Source: Acidithiobacillus acidisediminis (GTDB taxonomy: Bacteria > Pseudomonadota > Gammaproteobacteria > Acidithiobacillales > Acidithiobacillaceae). From it: a stretch of 64,000 nucleotides of DNA. The stretch covers positions 1,916,001-1,980,000 of the forward strand of contig NZ_JALQCS010000001.1 in the NCBI RefSeq assembly GCF_023277115.1, given 5' to 3'. Positions 26,855 through 35,522 of the stretch are shown piece by piece. How positions within the stretch are numbered: the first letter of the stretch is position 1; each line of letters opens with the position of its first letter. The translations under genes were made by a program, and so were the position numbers. The notes beneath the pieces are model-generated. The model was given only the letters and a program-made list of their open reading frames with translations, made no database searches and was not told where the DNA came from.

Positions 26855-28216
26855 TCAAAAACTGATCATCGCCTGCATGGCAAACTCATTGTCGGTTGCA
26901 GCGCTAACGGCTGCGCCGGGGCTGTTTGGTGCCACCCCTGGGGCCTTGAGCGTGCGGAAATAGTATCCCGCCATCAATTTTGTGAACGGTGTGAAGTGGT
27001 ACTGCAGGGCAAGAGCCCAGGTCTTGAAAATTCGCTCCTGACCCGCTGCCTCTAAGTTGGGGAGACGATTGTAATAGTCATAGCGAACATCCGCCTCAAT
27101 CCGTTTGGTGAGGAAAAGCCCTCCCTCGATATAATATCCGTTGGCAGTGTTGTTAATGTTCGTATACAACTGATCATTGTACAGTGCTGGCTGCAAGCCG
27201 AGTGCTTGACTGAAGGCGGCAGGCGCAGAGATCCATCCATTACCTCGCATATACTCGAATTTCAGCCTGCGACCCCATTGGTGCATGTAGCCTTGCAGGT
27301 ACTGAAATCCAGCCCCCTCCCGCTGCATGGTATATGCGTGGCCAAGATAGTCCGGCTGTGCGTTCTGGTACCAAACCCAAGCGGTGACATCACTGCGGAA
27401 CGGGCCGTGCCCACCGAAGATATATGATCCCTGAAGTCGGGCTGCATACAGGGGACTATTGGAGAGATTCCCCGCCGCTACGCTTCCATACATGCCGACC
27501 ATGGCCCCGTAAGCGACCTGCCAGTGTCCCCATGTCTTCCAGTCAAAAAGCTGAATACCTGGGTACCGGAACGCGTTGACTCCGAGGGCTTCAGAAGAGG
27601 GGACAAGCACAGATCCACTGGGACCTGTTGCATAGGGCGATGACGGACTCGCCTCATAAAATGGTTGCAGCATTAGCTGATTGATGACTGTGGGGAAAAC
27701 CACATAGTTGTAGCTCATGTACCCATTCATGGCATCTTCCGCACTCGGTGCGCGGATTATTCCTGCTTCAATGCGCACCCCGGGAACGTAGCCACTGAAC
27801 GTGAAACGACCATCTTGCAGTTGTGGAGTATACTGCCCCCTGACCATAGTAGCGGCATTATTCCCAAATTCACCCGCAAAAAAGTAAGAAATATGTGGAT
27901 TGATCCACCCTCGGATCATTAAACGAGCACGCTGGATAATACCCGTAGTGCTATTTGAAAAATTCGGCCCCACCAAATTGTCATGGGGTACAGCGGAAAT
28001 ATATCGTTTCAGAGCTGGATTATAGATCTCTGCCGGCGTTCCCGCCATCGCGAAAACATCTGGTTCGATAAACCCAGAAATCAGAGGAACATTCTTGGTG
28101 TTGGTATCCTGAATTTTAAACCAGTTTGCTGCCGACGCTGTTGTGAAGCATATGCCAATCGAACTTACCGCCAGAGCGATAGCGAGTCGACGTTTTGCCG
28201 CGACGGGACCATTCAT
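26855..28216 (-). CDS. Outer-membrane porin
   Basis: This 453-residue protein has a signal peptide (RRLAIALAVSSIGICFTTASA), alternating beta-strand sequence throughout and a C-terminal aromatic residue (MQAMISF), as required by the BAM machinery. It resembles porins of the OprP/OprO type, but its substrate is not evident. ATG 28216 is chosen because AAGGAG lies 8 nt upstream; the frame extends further without support. It is divergent from the DUF302 gene and probably in an operon with the downstream DsrE-family gene. Confidence 0.8.
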   Translation of the reverse strand: MNGPVAAKRRLAIALAVSSIGICFTTASAANWFKIQDTNTKNVPLISGFIEPDVFAMAGTPAEIYNPALKRYISAVPHDNLVGPNFSNSTTGIIQRARLMIRGWINPHISYFFAGEFGNNAATMVRGQYTPQLQDGRFTFSGYVPGVRIEAGIIRAPSAEDAMNGYMSYNYVVFPTVINQLMLQPFYEASPSSPYATGPSGSVLVPSSEALGVNAFRYPGIQLFDWKTWGHWQVAYGAMVGMYGSVAAGNLSNSPLYAARLQGSYIFGGHGPFRSDVTAWVWYQNAQPDYLGHAYTMQREGAGFQYLQGYMHQWGRRLKFEYMRGNGWISAPAAFSQALGLQPALYNDQLYTNINNTANGYYIEGGLFLTKRIEADVRYDYYNRLPNLEAAGQERIFKTWALALQYHFTPFTKLMAGYYFRTLKAPGVAPNSPGAAVSAATDNEFAMQAMISF

Positions 28217-28339
28217 TGTTCCACTCCTTTGGACTTGTGTTAATTGGTTGTTCGTGTAAGCATTATTCGTGCCGCTTTGAAAATATTGACAACCATCCTC
28301 AGAGTGGCGCGAAATGGCGCAGCTAGGCCTTGTACTAAT

Positions 28340-28353
28340 GTCCGACAAGGAAC
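28340..28353 (+). promoter_or_regulatory. Shared leader motif GTCCGACAAGGAAC, copy 1
   Basis: The 14-base motif GTCCGACAAGGAAC begins 62 bp upstream of the DUF302 start. An exact copy at 33629-33642 lies 51 bp upstream of another periplasmic-protein gene, and both leaders end in TTTAGGAGAT before the start codon. Confidence 0.55.
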
Positions 28354-28401
28354 AGCGCAATCTGTTTTTATTATGATTTACTTATTTTTAGGAGATGTGA
28401 A

Positions 28402-28881
28402 ATGAGAAGCTCTGTAACAATTCTTGCAGGTATCACAGCCGCCATATTCATGACGTCTGTAGCCGGCGCGACCGACCTGTATGTTGAGACCATTTCGGCA
28501 CCAATCAATCAAGTCGCCCCAGAGCTGGCGCGCGCCTTGGCTGCACACCACTTCAAGGTCGTGATGCATCTGGACATATTGAAGCGAATCGAAGCGAAAG
28601 AAATGCAGTTGCATATCCCTCACCTGAATAAGGGTCAGTTCACCGATGTACAGGCTTTTGTATTTTGCAACCCAATGTTTTTTAGTCAGTTACTCAACAG
28701 TGACTGGAAGTCCGCTTCGCTCTGCCCCTTGAATCTAACAGTGTACGGAAAGGGTATGTCTACCACGATCGTGTATCCTGAGCGCATCGCGTATGTTCAG
28801 AAGACTCCCGCCAATAGGACAGCACAGCGTATCGACTCCGCAGTTATCGCAGCTCTGAAAAGTATTCCCAAAGCAAACTGA
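28402..28881 (+). CDS. Periplasmic DUF302 protein
   Basis: This 159-residue protein has a signal peptide (SVTILAGITAAIFMTSVAGA) and a DUF302 domain. The domain includes LARALAAHHFKVVMHLDILKRI, the FCNPMFFSQLLNSDW core, CPLNLTVYGKG and TTIVYPERIAYV. DUF302 proteins are small alpha/beta proteins of unknown function, often found with sulfur or metal metabolism genes. AGGAG lies 8-9 nt upstream. It is divergent from the porin gene and shares its leader motif with the gene at 33680. Confidence 0.82.
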   Translation: MRSSVTILAGITAAIFMTSVAGATDLYVETISAPINQVAPELARALAAHHFKVVMHLDILKRIEAKEMQLHIPHLNKGQFTDVQAFVFCNPMFFSQLLNSDWKSASLCPLNLTVYGKGMSTTIVYPERIAYVQKTPANRTAQRIDSAVIAALKSIPKAN

Positions 28882-28974
28882 TCCTCACAACGAAACGCTC
28901 TTACTCTTGGCGCCAGGGTTGACATCAGGGCGCCAGGATGATGAGCGTTAGGCACAGCGTGGGATATTGAGCCA

Positions 28975-29469
28975 TCAATACACGGGAACCAAGGCGTATC
29001 CTCGCTGCTGGTAAGCAATCACCGAGATGAAGCCACTCTCGACAGGCTGTACAGTTGGTATCAACGCAGAGGGATGAACATCCATGCCATGGAGAGCAAC
29101 ACCGCAGGCCTGGAAGCGGATACCTTCCTTGGTGAGCATACCAATCTCATGCTCGATAGTTGCAACAGCTCGTTCCTCGGTATACGGGATTCCCCTACGG
29201 TTTTTTGTCAAGAAGGCAACGTCTGGTCCAATAAAGACCACGATGAAATGTGGCGTTACCTTCTGTTGTAGAAGCTGTTTACGGGTTAGGCCGATAACTT
29301 TTACCAAGTGGGCAACAGCATTGGGATTTTTGATGTTAACCAGAAACACCGCCTTGGCTAAATGAAGACCAGAAAGTGCCTGTGCATCGGATAGGGTGTT
29401 ACCCTGACTGATGCAGGAAAAGAGGCCTGACGATATAATCAAAATAATTGCTAATATTCTGAAGTTCAT
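28975..29469 (-). CDS. DsrE-family lipoprotein-like protein
   Basis: This 164-residue paralogue of the DsrE-family protein at 26339 carries VTPHFIVVFIGPDVAFL, GIRFQACGVALHGM with the conserved cysteine, and a C-terminal GFISVIAYQQRGYALVPVY. The signal sequence ends in ISSGLFSC, a plausible lipobox, so it may be membrane-anchored. It ends convergently about 90 bp from the DUF302 gene. With the porin, DUF302 and the first DsrE-like gene it forms a cell-envelope group that looks chromosomal in origin. Confidence 0.78.
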   Translation of the reverse strand: MNFRILAIILIISSGLFSCISQGNTLSDAQALSGLHLAKAVFLVNIKNPNAVAHLVKVIGLTRKQLLQQKVTPHFIVVFIGPDVAFLTKNRRGIPYTEERAVATIEHEIGMLTKEGIRFQACGVALHGMDVHPSALIPTVQPVESGFISVIAYQQRGYALVPVY

Positions 29470-29597
29470 GTCGTTTCCTCTCCAAGTTAAAAGTCAGCCT
29501 GCCATCCACGAAGCAAAATCAGTACCGACGTCTTTGCGCCCCGTAAGAAAGGTGTTTTGGCTGAGTAAGCGCTAAGACTGAACGACAGCTTACGCTG

Positions 29598-29876
29598 CTA
29601 TTTTGGCCTGATTACCGGCAGTACATGCAACATGTATCCGCCGAAAAGTCCTACCATGGCACCAAGCAGAACTTCGCCCATCCGCATGGTAGCATTCAGC
29701 CATGGAGGGCTAGTATTCAAATGGGATAAAATCACGATCAGCAGTAGTGTCGATACGACCTACCGCCCGCGGTCAGCAAACCCTAATATTTGGCTGAGTA
29801 GTAAGGATAGACCTATCACCACGGCCAAGGATCCCATGTTCGGCGGAAGGTAAATTAATGTGAAAGAAACAGCCTG
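29598..29876 (-). pseudogene. C-terminal remnant of FUSC/aromatic acid exporter-like protein
   Basis: The minus strand reads QAVSFTLIYLPPNMGSLAV, then VIGLSLLLSQILGFADRGR, a TAG stop, then VVSTLLLIVILSHL and MRMGEVLLGAMVGLFGGYM. The last part is the typical repeat of FUSC-type membrane exporters. It has one internal stop and no start. The matching N-terminal half is at 31316-31699, on the other side of the IS110 element, same strand. An original single gene was therefore probably split by IS110 and is now decaying. Confidence 0.6.
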
Positions 29877-29930
29877 AGGGGCGCACGCATCCCTGACCGA
29901 TTTTGGCCATAGGTTGTAAGCGGGATGAAG

Positions 29931-31154
29931 CTAGGCTGGATCGGGGAGGAATCCGAACTTGATCAGCTTTTTCACCCAGCGGGAGGCATTGCGTTGCACG
30001 CTCAACGCTTCATAGTCGGTGGCGGCATCCCGGTAATATGTACCGCGAGAGAGCATGAAGTAGATGATGCGGAGCATTTTATGGGCCAGGGCGACAATGG
30101 ATCGTTTATGCCCACGGCGCACCACGAGGCTTTGAAATTTGGATTGTAAGGCGCATCGGGTGCGACTGGCGGCATGGGCGCATTCACAGAGCACGCGCCG
30201 CACATAGGGATTGCCTTTCCGCGTGCGTCCGCTTTTCCGTTTGCCCGCTGACTCGTTGTTCCCAGGGCAAAGTCCGGTCCACGAAGCCAGGCGATCGGCG
30301 CTGCCGAAGACACTCATGTCGTCGCCCATTTCCACCAGCAGCAAGGCCGCTCCCATAAGGTCCACTCCCGGCAAGGTCTGCAGCAAGGTCAGCGCGTGCT
30401 GTTGTGGTTGCAAACCCTCCAGTAATCGGGCGTCAAAGCGGGCGATCTGGGCCTCCAGGGCTTCGATATGACGCATCGTTTCTTCCAGCACAAAACCATG
30501 GCTGGCACTCAAATCGCCCTGCAGCGCATCCAGTATCTCCGCCCGGCTGGCCTTGAGGCGACGGCTCGCCAGGGACAGCACTTCCTGGGCAGTGGCGCCC
30601 TGAATCAGCGCCTTGATCATGGCCCGCGCCGATTGTCCGTGAATGTCGCTGACGACGACACCCAAGCGAATGCCACCATCGGTCAGCACCTTGTGCAGCC
30701 GGTTCTTCTCTGCCGCCAGCATGCCCACCAACTTTTGTCGCTGACGGGCAATCAGGCGTAATTCCCGCAGCGCGGCAGGCGGGACAAACGAACCTCGTAA
30801 CAAGCCCGCACGTGCCAACATGGCCAACCACTCCGCATCCCCCACATCGGTCTTGCGACCGGGCACCTGTTTGACATGACGGGCATTCACCACTTTGGCC
30901 TGGATGCCCACCTTTTCCAGTGCGGCATAGGGGCTTTTCCAATAAATCCCTGTGCTCTCCATGACCACCTCATCCGGCTGAAAGGACAAACACCATTCCG
31001 CCAGAGCGCGGCGGTCCTTCTTGAAAGCACCGAACTGGCGACGCTCTACATGAATCTGGCCATCAGGGTCGGCCACGATAGCGCAAGCCGTCACTTGCGC
31101 CTGATGGATATCCAGACCGATGACCCGTTGAAAAATTGGTTGTAGTTCCATCAC
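29931..31154 (-). mobile_element. IS110-family insertion sequence (transposase intact)
   Basis: The 407-residue transposase is of the IS110 type with a DEDD (RuvC-like) N-terminal domain: GLDIHQ, VVMESTGIYW and KTDVGDAEWL supply acidic residues. The C-terminal Transposase_20 domain contains LPGVDLMGAALLLVEMGD, FGSADRLASWTGLCPGNNES and KRKSGRTRKGN with the catalytic serine region. The frame is intact, so it could be active. I cannot define the ends, because IS110 elements lack standard inverted repeats. It lies between the two halves of a FUSC-like gene. Confidence 0.9.
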
Positions 31155-31315
31155 ATTCCCTCTCGCTCTATACTGGTAAGTCGGGAGGCGGCGGATGCCG
31201 AGACCGAATCAACCAGCCTGCAGCAAGCCACAGACGGTCCTTTTAATGTGCGCTCTCTGAGAGGCAATCCGGGGTACGAGTCGGTCCGGCGGGTCACGTT
31301 AGATACGGGATCAAG

Positions 31316-31699
31316 TCACCAAAATTTTGCGCGATCTCTACCCGCCACCACCCACTCGCATTTTCTTTCATTCTCCGGGGTGGCGCGAGTCGCAATGTAC
31401 GTTAGATAAATCACCGCGGCAAGGGCGCCCAGGATGCCTGAGATCAAGGTGGCCCAAATACTGGATCGTGTTTCCTGCCAGTGATCCTTGAAGACGGCCA
31501 AGACCGTGACCGCTGACCATAATGCGCCAATGACTGCTGCTGTAACATGGGTGGGTACCAGTTCATCAAGGCCATAGCCCATGAAATACGCGATGAGAAC
31601 CAGGACGGTGATGATCGTACTGCGCAAATACGGATCCCGGCGCTGCAATTGCATTTGCTTTTCTTTTAGCTGCAGAAAACTTCGTGCAAACAATGGCAT
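31316..31699 (-). pseudogene. N-terminal part of FUSC/aromatic acid exporter-like protein
   Basis: This 127-residue frame has two or three membrane helices (STIITVLVLIAYFMGYG, AAVIGALWSAVTVLAVF, LISGILGALAAVIYLTYIA) in the order seen at the start of FUSC-type exporters. After residue ~95 it turns polar (ENERKCEWVVAGRDRAKFW), which looks like out-of-family sequence at the break. The C-terminal continuation lies at 29598-29876 beyond IS110. It may still be translated as a short membrane protein. The start could be the first ATG or MQLQRRD at 31654. Confidence 0.6.
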
Positions 31700-31735
31700 G
31701 ACAGTGGCAAATCCCCCATTTTCAGTGTCGTCGAC

Positions 31736-32641
31736 TTACCTCGGACCAAGTTCGTCGAGAGTGTAGCCCGTAGGGTAGCTTGGCCGACGTAATCGTGTAC
31801 GTAGAACAGGTCTTTGGTGCAGAGGCAATGCGGCAGCAACTCTCCCTCGCAGGCGTAGTGCTTGGGTCAGTGTCCAGGTCCGCCAGGTAGGTTGAGAGGG
31901 AATGCCCAAGGCGGATAGCAGGGGCGCATCGAGCAAGGCATGGATGGCGGGGCGGCCCAAAGCGAAGAAGGCACGAGGCAGATAGAATCCGAGCAGCAGA
32001 TCAGAGGTCTGCCGGGCAACGTCGCGGTTGGACTGAGCAAAGCGGAATCGCGCGCTTTCATAGGCGATGTTGAACCGCTCGAACTCCCCATAGTCCATGG
32101 GGATGTCTTGAATGTGCATGCGCTCACCGACGGCACGCCAAAAGTAGAACCAGGCCAGTCGTTCGCGCCCCCGCAGGGGGCGGTACCCATAGCGGTCTAT
32201 CCAGCGGATCGGTTCGTAGACGAAGGTGGACAGCACATAGAGATAGTCTTCATTCCGAATGGGATAGCGTGCGTGTTGGCCATTGATGTTGGCGATGGCG
32301 GCCTTCCCCCTTGGGCTATCGTAGCCGTGCTCGATGATCTCGCTGAGCAAGAGATCGGTGTCGTCGTAGCGTTTTCGGGTTCGTTCTGTGAGCTCACCTG
32401 TGCTGCGCAACAGTGCGGATATCCGTGGAACGGCGTAGGTCCGGAACAATGCCAACTCCAATGAGCGGGCTACATCGAAGGGAAACGCGCAGGTGGCGAT
32501 CAGGAAGGTCATGCGGCAGTGATCGGCCAGGGGGTCGAGCTGCAGGAGTTCCTGGGTATAGGCGGTATCGGGACGGATGAGTCCTCCACGGAGGATGACG
32601 GTGAAGGGTAGGATGGTGCCCGAAGAGTCCTCCGGGAGCAA
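31736..32641 (-). CDS. MpaB/DUF2236-family oxygenase-like protein
   Basis: This frame of about 301 residues matches the DUF2236 (MpaB, rubber-oxygenase-like) family: IIEHGYDSPRGKAAIANING, then DYLYVLSTFVYEPIRWIDRYG, FYFWRAVGERMHI and the C-terminal LLLGFYLPRAF. Members are haem- or metal-dependent oxygenases or of unknown function. The N-terminus is uncertain: the frame opens with TTG at 32641 after an in-frame stop, with no good ribosome site, so the gene may be 5'-truncated. It ends near the FUSC-like fragment on the same strand. Confidence 0.7.
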   Translation of the reverse strand: MLPEDSSGTILPFTVILRGGLIRPDTAYTQELLQLDPLADHCRMTFLIATCAFPFDVARSLELALFRTYAVPRISALLRSTGELTERTRKRYDDTDLLLSEIIEHGYDSPRGKAAIANINGQHARYPIRNEDYLYVLSTFVYEPIRWIDRYGYRPLRGRERLAWFYFWRAVGERMHIQDIPMDYGEFERFNIAYESARFRFAQSNRDVARQTSDLLLGFYLPRAFFALGRPAIHALLDAPLLSALGIPSQPTWRTWTLTQALRLRGRVAAALPLHQRPVLRTRLRRPSYPTGYTLDELGPR

Positions 32642-32897
32642 ACGACGGACTGGGGATTATCGTCGTATCGGGATGCGCAGGTTGCCGGCGTCCGGCATAT
32701 CCCCGGATGGGCCACTGAAGAGAGCCCCGCGCAAGATCACGGACTCCGCTGGTAGCGTCAACCCGGTTTGGGCGAGTTGTCGCTAAGCGCGTAAGTTTCG
32801 TCGCTACCGAGAGGGAACCAGAAACGGATCCACTGTCGACGAACCATTTGGTGTTGGTTCCCTTGCCAACAATGCTGCCCATGGCTACTCTTAGCCC
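32642..32897. other. Gap between the MpaB-like and TumE genes
   Basis: On the minus strand a short frame reads LPAESVILRGALFSGP and then stops. It resembles the LPFTVILRGGLIRP segment at the start of the MpaB-like frame. It may be a displaced 5' end or duplicated piece of that gene. The promoter of the tumE operon should also lie here. Confidence 0.35.
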
Positions 32898-33194
32898 ATG
32901 AAGGCCACAAAACTGGCTCAACGCCGAGTCGTTCTTTCGGAGACGCGCTTCGCCGAGATCGTGGTCTGGCATGTTGCTAACCCGGTACCAGGCAGCGCGC
33001 ACTCATTCAAATATCGGCTCGCTTATGTGGTTCTCGGCGAGTGCGTACTGCGCTACGACAACGAGGCTGGGAAAGGAGACCATCGGCACCTGGGCAGCAA
33101 GGAAGAAGTTTACCGATTCTTCAGCCCGCGGCAGTTGATGGCCGATTTCTTCGAAGATATTGCGAGGTGGAATGATGAACACCCTGACGATTGA
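32898..33194 (+). CDS. tumE: TumE-family toxin
   Basis: This 98-residue protein matches the TumE (DUF6516) toxin family: VVWHVANPVPGSAHSFKYRLAYV, then VLRYDNEAGKGDHRH and a C-terminal LMADFFEDIARW. Its coding end overlaps the start of the antitoxin gene, a typical toxin-first two-gene unit. The target of TumE toxins is not well established; they inhibit growth. In this context it would stabilise the island. The short leader lacks a strong ribosome site. Confidence 0.8.
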   Translation: MKATKLAQRRVVLSETRFAEIVVWHVANPVPGSAHSFKYRLAYVVLGECVLRYDNEAGKGDHRHLGSKEEVYRFFSPRQLMADFFEDIARWNDEHPDD

Positions 33195-33516
33195 GGTCCG
33201 GTCCCTACGCGACAGCCTAGCGAACGCCGCGCAGGCTATGGAGGACTTGACGCCGACCGAGACCTCTATCAGCTTTGATTCTCCCGAGCTGCTCTGGAAG
33301 GTTTTGACCGCAAAGCGGTGGGAACTCCTGAAGGTCATGGTGGGTGCGGGTCCGCTGGCGTTACGTGAAATCACACGGCGGACGGGGCGCGACGTGAAAT
33401 CTGTCCATCTTGATGTTCATGCACTGTTGGATGCGGGGATCATCGAGCGCCAGGCGGCGGGTTTTATTTTACCGTACGATGCCGTGCACGTTGATTTTTT
33501 TCTCAAAGCCGGATGA
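33172..33516 (+). CDS. tumA: TumA-family antitoxin (MarR/winged-helix type)
   Basis: This 114-residue winged-helix protein has LREITRRTGRDVKSVHLDVHAL as its recognition helix, followed by LLDAGIIERQAAGF as its wing. It resembles HVO_A0114/MarR-like antitoxins paired with TumE. GAGGTGG upstream and two adjacent ATGs (33172, 33175) mark the start within the toxin gene. It would neutralise TumE and autoregulate the pair. No extra partner gene follows before the leader of the next gene. Confidence 0.78.
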   Translation: MMNTLTIEVRSLRDSLANAAQAMEDLTPTETSISFDSPELLWKVLTAKRWELLKVMVGAGPLALREITRRTGRDVKSVHLDVHALLDAGIIERQAAGFILPYDAVHVDFFLKAG

Positions 33517-33628
33517 TGTGCCAACTATGGCAGATCTGCGGGAACATTGCACCTACGGGGCTTGCGGAGATATTATCGAATGCGGAGAATGGCAAATTCA
33601 GACTGGGAGCAGCCACTCCATTAGACTA

Positions 33629-33642
33629 GTCCGACAAGGAAC
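33629..33642 (+). promoter_or_regulatory. Shared leader motif GTCCGACAAGGAAC, copy 2
   Basis: This is an exact 14-base copy of the motif at 28340-28353, lying 51 bp upstream of the gene at 33680. It is followed by the same TTTAGGAGAT ribosome-site sequence. Common regulation of two exported proteins is likely. Confidence 0.55.
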
Positions 33643-33679
33643 GGTTCGCGTAGTAAATGAACATTTAGGAGATAATCGT

Positions 33680-34207
33680 ATGAAACGAAGTATTCTAGTA
33701 TATGGCTTATCCGTAGCGATAATTGGCCTTTTTAGCTCTTCATCATATGCGCTCACAACAATGCAACTATCGCATATGACAAAAGAACAAAAAATGCAAG
33801 CTCAGAAATATTTCCGAGCTCATTCATTGGGATTTTCACAAATTTTTAAGCGATATCATCCTGGCCCTTACTGGATACTACATAACGCCAAGGAATTTGG
33901 CCTAACCAAGAATCAAGTTGCTCAGGAAGAAAAGCTCAAGGATGGCATGGCTATCAGCACCATTACTGATGATAAAAAATTGCAGAAAGCCTATGCTATT
34001 TACAAGAGAAATGCAGCAGCTAGAACGCCTGATGAGTCGGTATTAAAACGTGATATTTACAATGTTGGGAAAGCTGAGACACTCCTCGCATGGGAAATGG
34101 TTCCGTATCACTTGAAAGGTTATTCGCTCCTAACTCCAGCACAAAAAAAGATATACACTATGTTGGCAAAGAAAACCTGGATGGAACGCACAAAGAGGAA
34201 ACAGTAA
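33680..34207 (+). CDS. Exported CpxP/Spy-like hypothetical protein
   Basis: This 175-residue protein has a clear signal peptide (SILVYGLSVAIIGLFSSSSYA) and a mature helical domain with repeated M, K, Q and A. FGLTKNQVAQEEKLKDGM recalls the L-T-x-x-Q motif of CpxP/Spy-type periplasmic chaperones and metal-stress proteins. It is clearly more AT-rich than its neighbours. TTTAGGAGA supports ATG 33680. Its leader shares a 14-base motif with the DUF302 gene. Family assignment is tentative. Confidence 0.65.
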   Translation: MKRSILVYGLSVAIIGLFSSSSYALTTMQLSHMTKEQKMQAQKYFRAHSLGFSQIFKRYHPGPYWILHNAKEFGLTKNQVAQEEKLKDGMAISTITDDKKLQKAYAIYKRNAAARTPDESVLKRDIYNVGKAETLLAWEMVPYHLKGYSLLTPAQKKIYTMLAKKTWMERTKRKQ

Positions 34208-34359
34208 TTCTTACCTGAATTTCTATAGGCTAGACGGTTGGGAAACTTGTTGGTGGATGCTCACTATTTAGTGTGCGCAATACTATGCAGTTGCTCAACC
34301 GTAGTTTTCTGTGGCTCGTCTTAGTAGTGGGGTTTTGATACGCAGAACTGGAGAAAAAC

Positions 34360-34587
34360 GTGAATCTCCTGACGATATACGGCGCATCGGTGGTAACTTT
34401 GATGATGGTATTTTATGCTCTGGAGCAAAAATCATCGTGGTTTACCCTCGCATTTGGAATAAGCTGCATCGGTTCTGCGATCTACGGGTTTCTTGCCGGA
34501 ACGTGGCCGTTTGGCATCGTAGAATCCATCTGGAGTTTGGTGGTTTTTCGGAAATGGTATTCTGTGCGGAACAATCCTGAGAAATAG
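34360..34587 (+). CDS. Small membrane protein, hypothetical
   Basis: This 75-residue frame starts with GTG and contains two hydrophobic helices (LTIYGASVVTLMMVFYAL and FTLAFGISCIGSAIYGFLA), ending FGIVESIWSLVVFRKWYSV. Such short proteins with a conserved FGIVEAIW-type end are widespread and uncharacterised. It probably forms a helical hairpin in the inner membrane. There is no clear partner gene. The upstream GGAGAAAAAC is a modest ribosome site. Confidence 0.6.
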   Translation: MNLLTIYGASVVTLMMVFYALEQKSSWFTLAFGISCIGSAIYGFLAGTWPFGIVESIWSLVVFRKWYSVRNNPEK

Positions 34588-34822
34588 AGTACTCCTGAGT
34601 CGATAATATGGATCTCGCGAACGACTGCTTCCGCTGCGTTCCTGCCATTGGCACGTTCTCTACAGAATAATCGCGTGGCCAGTCTTTACAGTGACAACGG
34701 ACATGGTCGCTACTATCGTCAGCGCTGTGCGCATGAACAAAGGCGATTGTTCCCACCCAGCTAACTCGATTACAGAACGACCAGCCAAGGAAAATACGCA
34801 TCCTGACGTCCGCATTCATGTC
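34588..34822. other. Gap with possible IS21-end scar
   Basis: No gene is seen. CAGTGACAACGGACAT near 34690 also occurs in the IS21-like remnant of island B (near 51640), so this may be a small transposon scar. Confidence 0.3.
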
Positions 34823-35284
34823 CTACTCACACTCTATAAAATCCCAAGCGAGTTGTCCATTGGGCTCCATAAAATAGGGTGCTGCCGTGACCGATCCGGA
34901 TGTTTGGGTGAGAGGGCATGCCGCCATGGCCTCGAGATAGGCCAACAGCCGTCGGCGTTTTTTGCTTACCGCTTGCCGTGAGCAGCCCATCATCCTACCC
35001 AGTTGTGCCTGGCTTGCACTCGGGAACTCCAGACGCAAGGCCACCAGCTTGCGGATTGCGGGCGGGGCCAGCCGAATGAGACGCTCTGCGGTTCGGTCAT
35101 CCTCCAGAAACGGTGCGGCTGCCCCTGACGCCACTACCGCATCCTTCAGTAGCGCCATGCCCTGAGCATGCTGTTGCCGGATACGACGATTTGCGAGAGC
35201 CTCGGACGTGGTCTTGGAGAGCAGTGGATCATGCTCGAGCAACCACCGATCCGCATCGTCAAGATGAGAGGGTCGTTTGATCAT
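34823..35284 (-). CDS. HTH-containing replication-module protein, hypothetical
   Basis: This 153-residue protein starts at ATG 35284, supported by AGGAGGGAG 4-6 nt upstream. The middle contains a resolvase-like helix-turn-helix, FPSASQAQLGRMMGCSRQAVSKKRRRLLAYL. It is the last gene of the leftward replication operon and overlaps the preceding gene by 26 nt. It could be a replication repressor or initiator accessory comparable in position to RepC of RSF1010-like plasmids, but it is shorter and I do not see RepC homology. Confidence 0.6.
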   Translation of the reverse strand: MIKRPSHLDDADRWLLEHDPLLSKTTSEALANRRIRQQHAQGMALLKDAVVASGAAAPFLEDDRTAERLIRLAPPAIRKLVALRLEFPSASQAQLGRMMGCSRQAVSKKRRRLLAYLEAMAACPLTQTSGSVTAAPYFMEPNGQLAWDFIECE

Positions 35285-35522
35285 CTTCTCCCTCCTTGAT
35301 GAGTTCATAGTGCGTGCAAACGCGCAGGCTGAAGGGATAGCAGACGCCGTACCCCGATCCGCCCTTGGGCGGCAAACCGGAGAGCGTGCGCGTGCAACGG
35401 CCTAACCCTTGTGGCGGGTTGATGGTATCGGGTTGGAAGTGGGCGCAGGTGCCACAAGACACACGAGTAGGTGCTCCCACGCAGGATGATTCCGCCAAAG
35501 AGAGAGAAGGGTTATTGCCCAT
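35259..35522 (-). CDS. Small cysteine-rich protein of the replication operon
   Basis: This 87-residue protein has a four-to-five cysteine pattern (SCGTCAHFQPD, GLGRCTRTLSG, YGVCYPFSLRVCTHYE) suggesting one structural zinc site. It overlaps both neighbours (11 nt with the RepA-like gene and 26 nt with the HTH gene), so it is translated as part of the operon. Similar small C-x2-C proteins accompany replication or mobilisation genes on plasmids. I do not recognise a defined function. Confidence 0.6.
   Translation of the reverse strand: MGNNPSLSLAESSCVGAPTRVSCGTCAHFQPDTINPPQGLGRCTRTLSGLPPKGGSGYGVCYPFSLRVCTHYELIKEGEDDQTTLSS

Noticed and set aside
32394-33002. 202-codon minus-strand frame overlapping the MpaB-like and TumE genes
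   Set aside because: It runs antisense through tumE and in a different frame through the MpaB-like gene; the sequence is proline/arginine/serine-rich noise.
34685-34705. CAGTGACAACGGACAT shared with the IS21 remnant near 51640, read as a full IS end
   Set aside because: Only 16 bp match and no adjoining transposase sequence is visible, so it is noted only as a possible scar.
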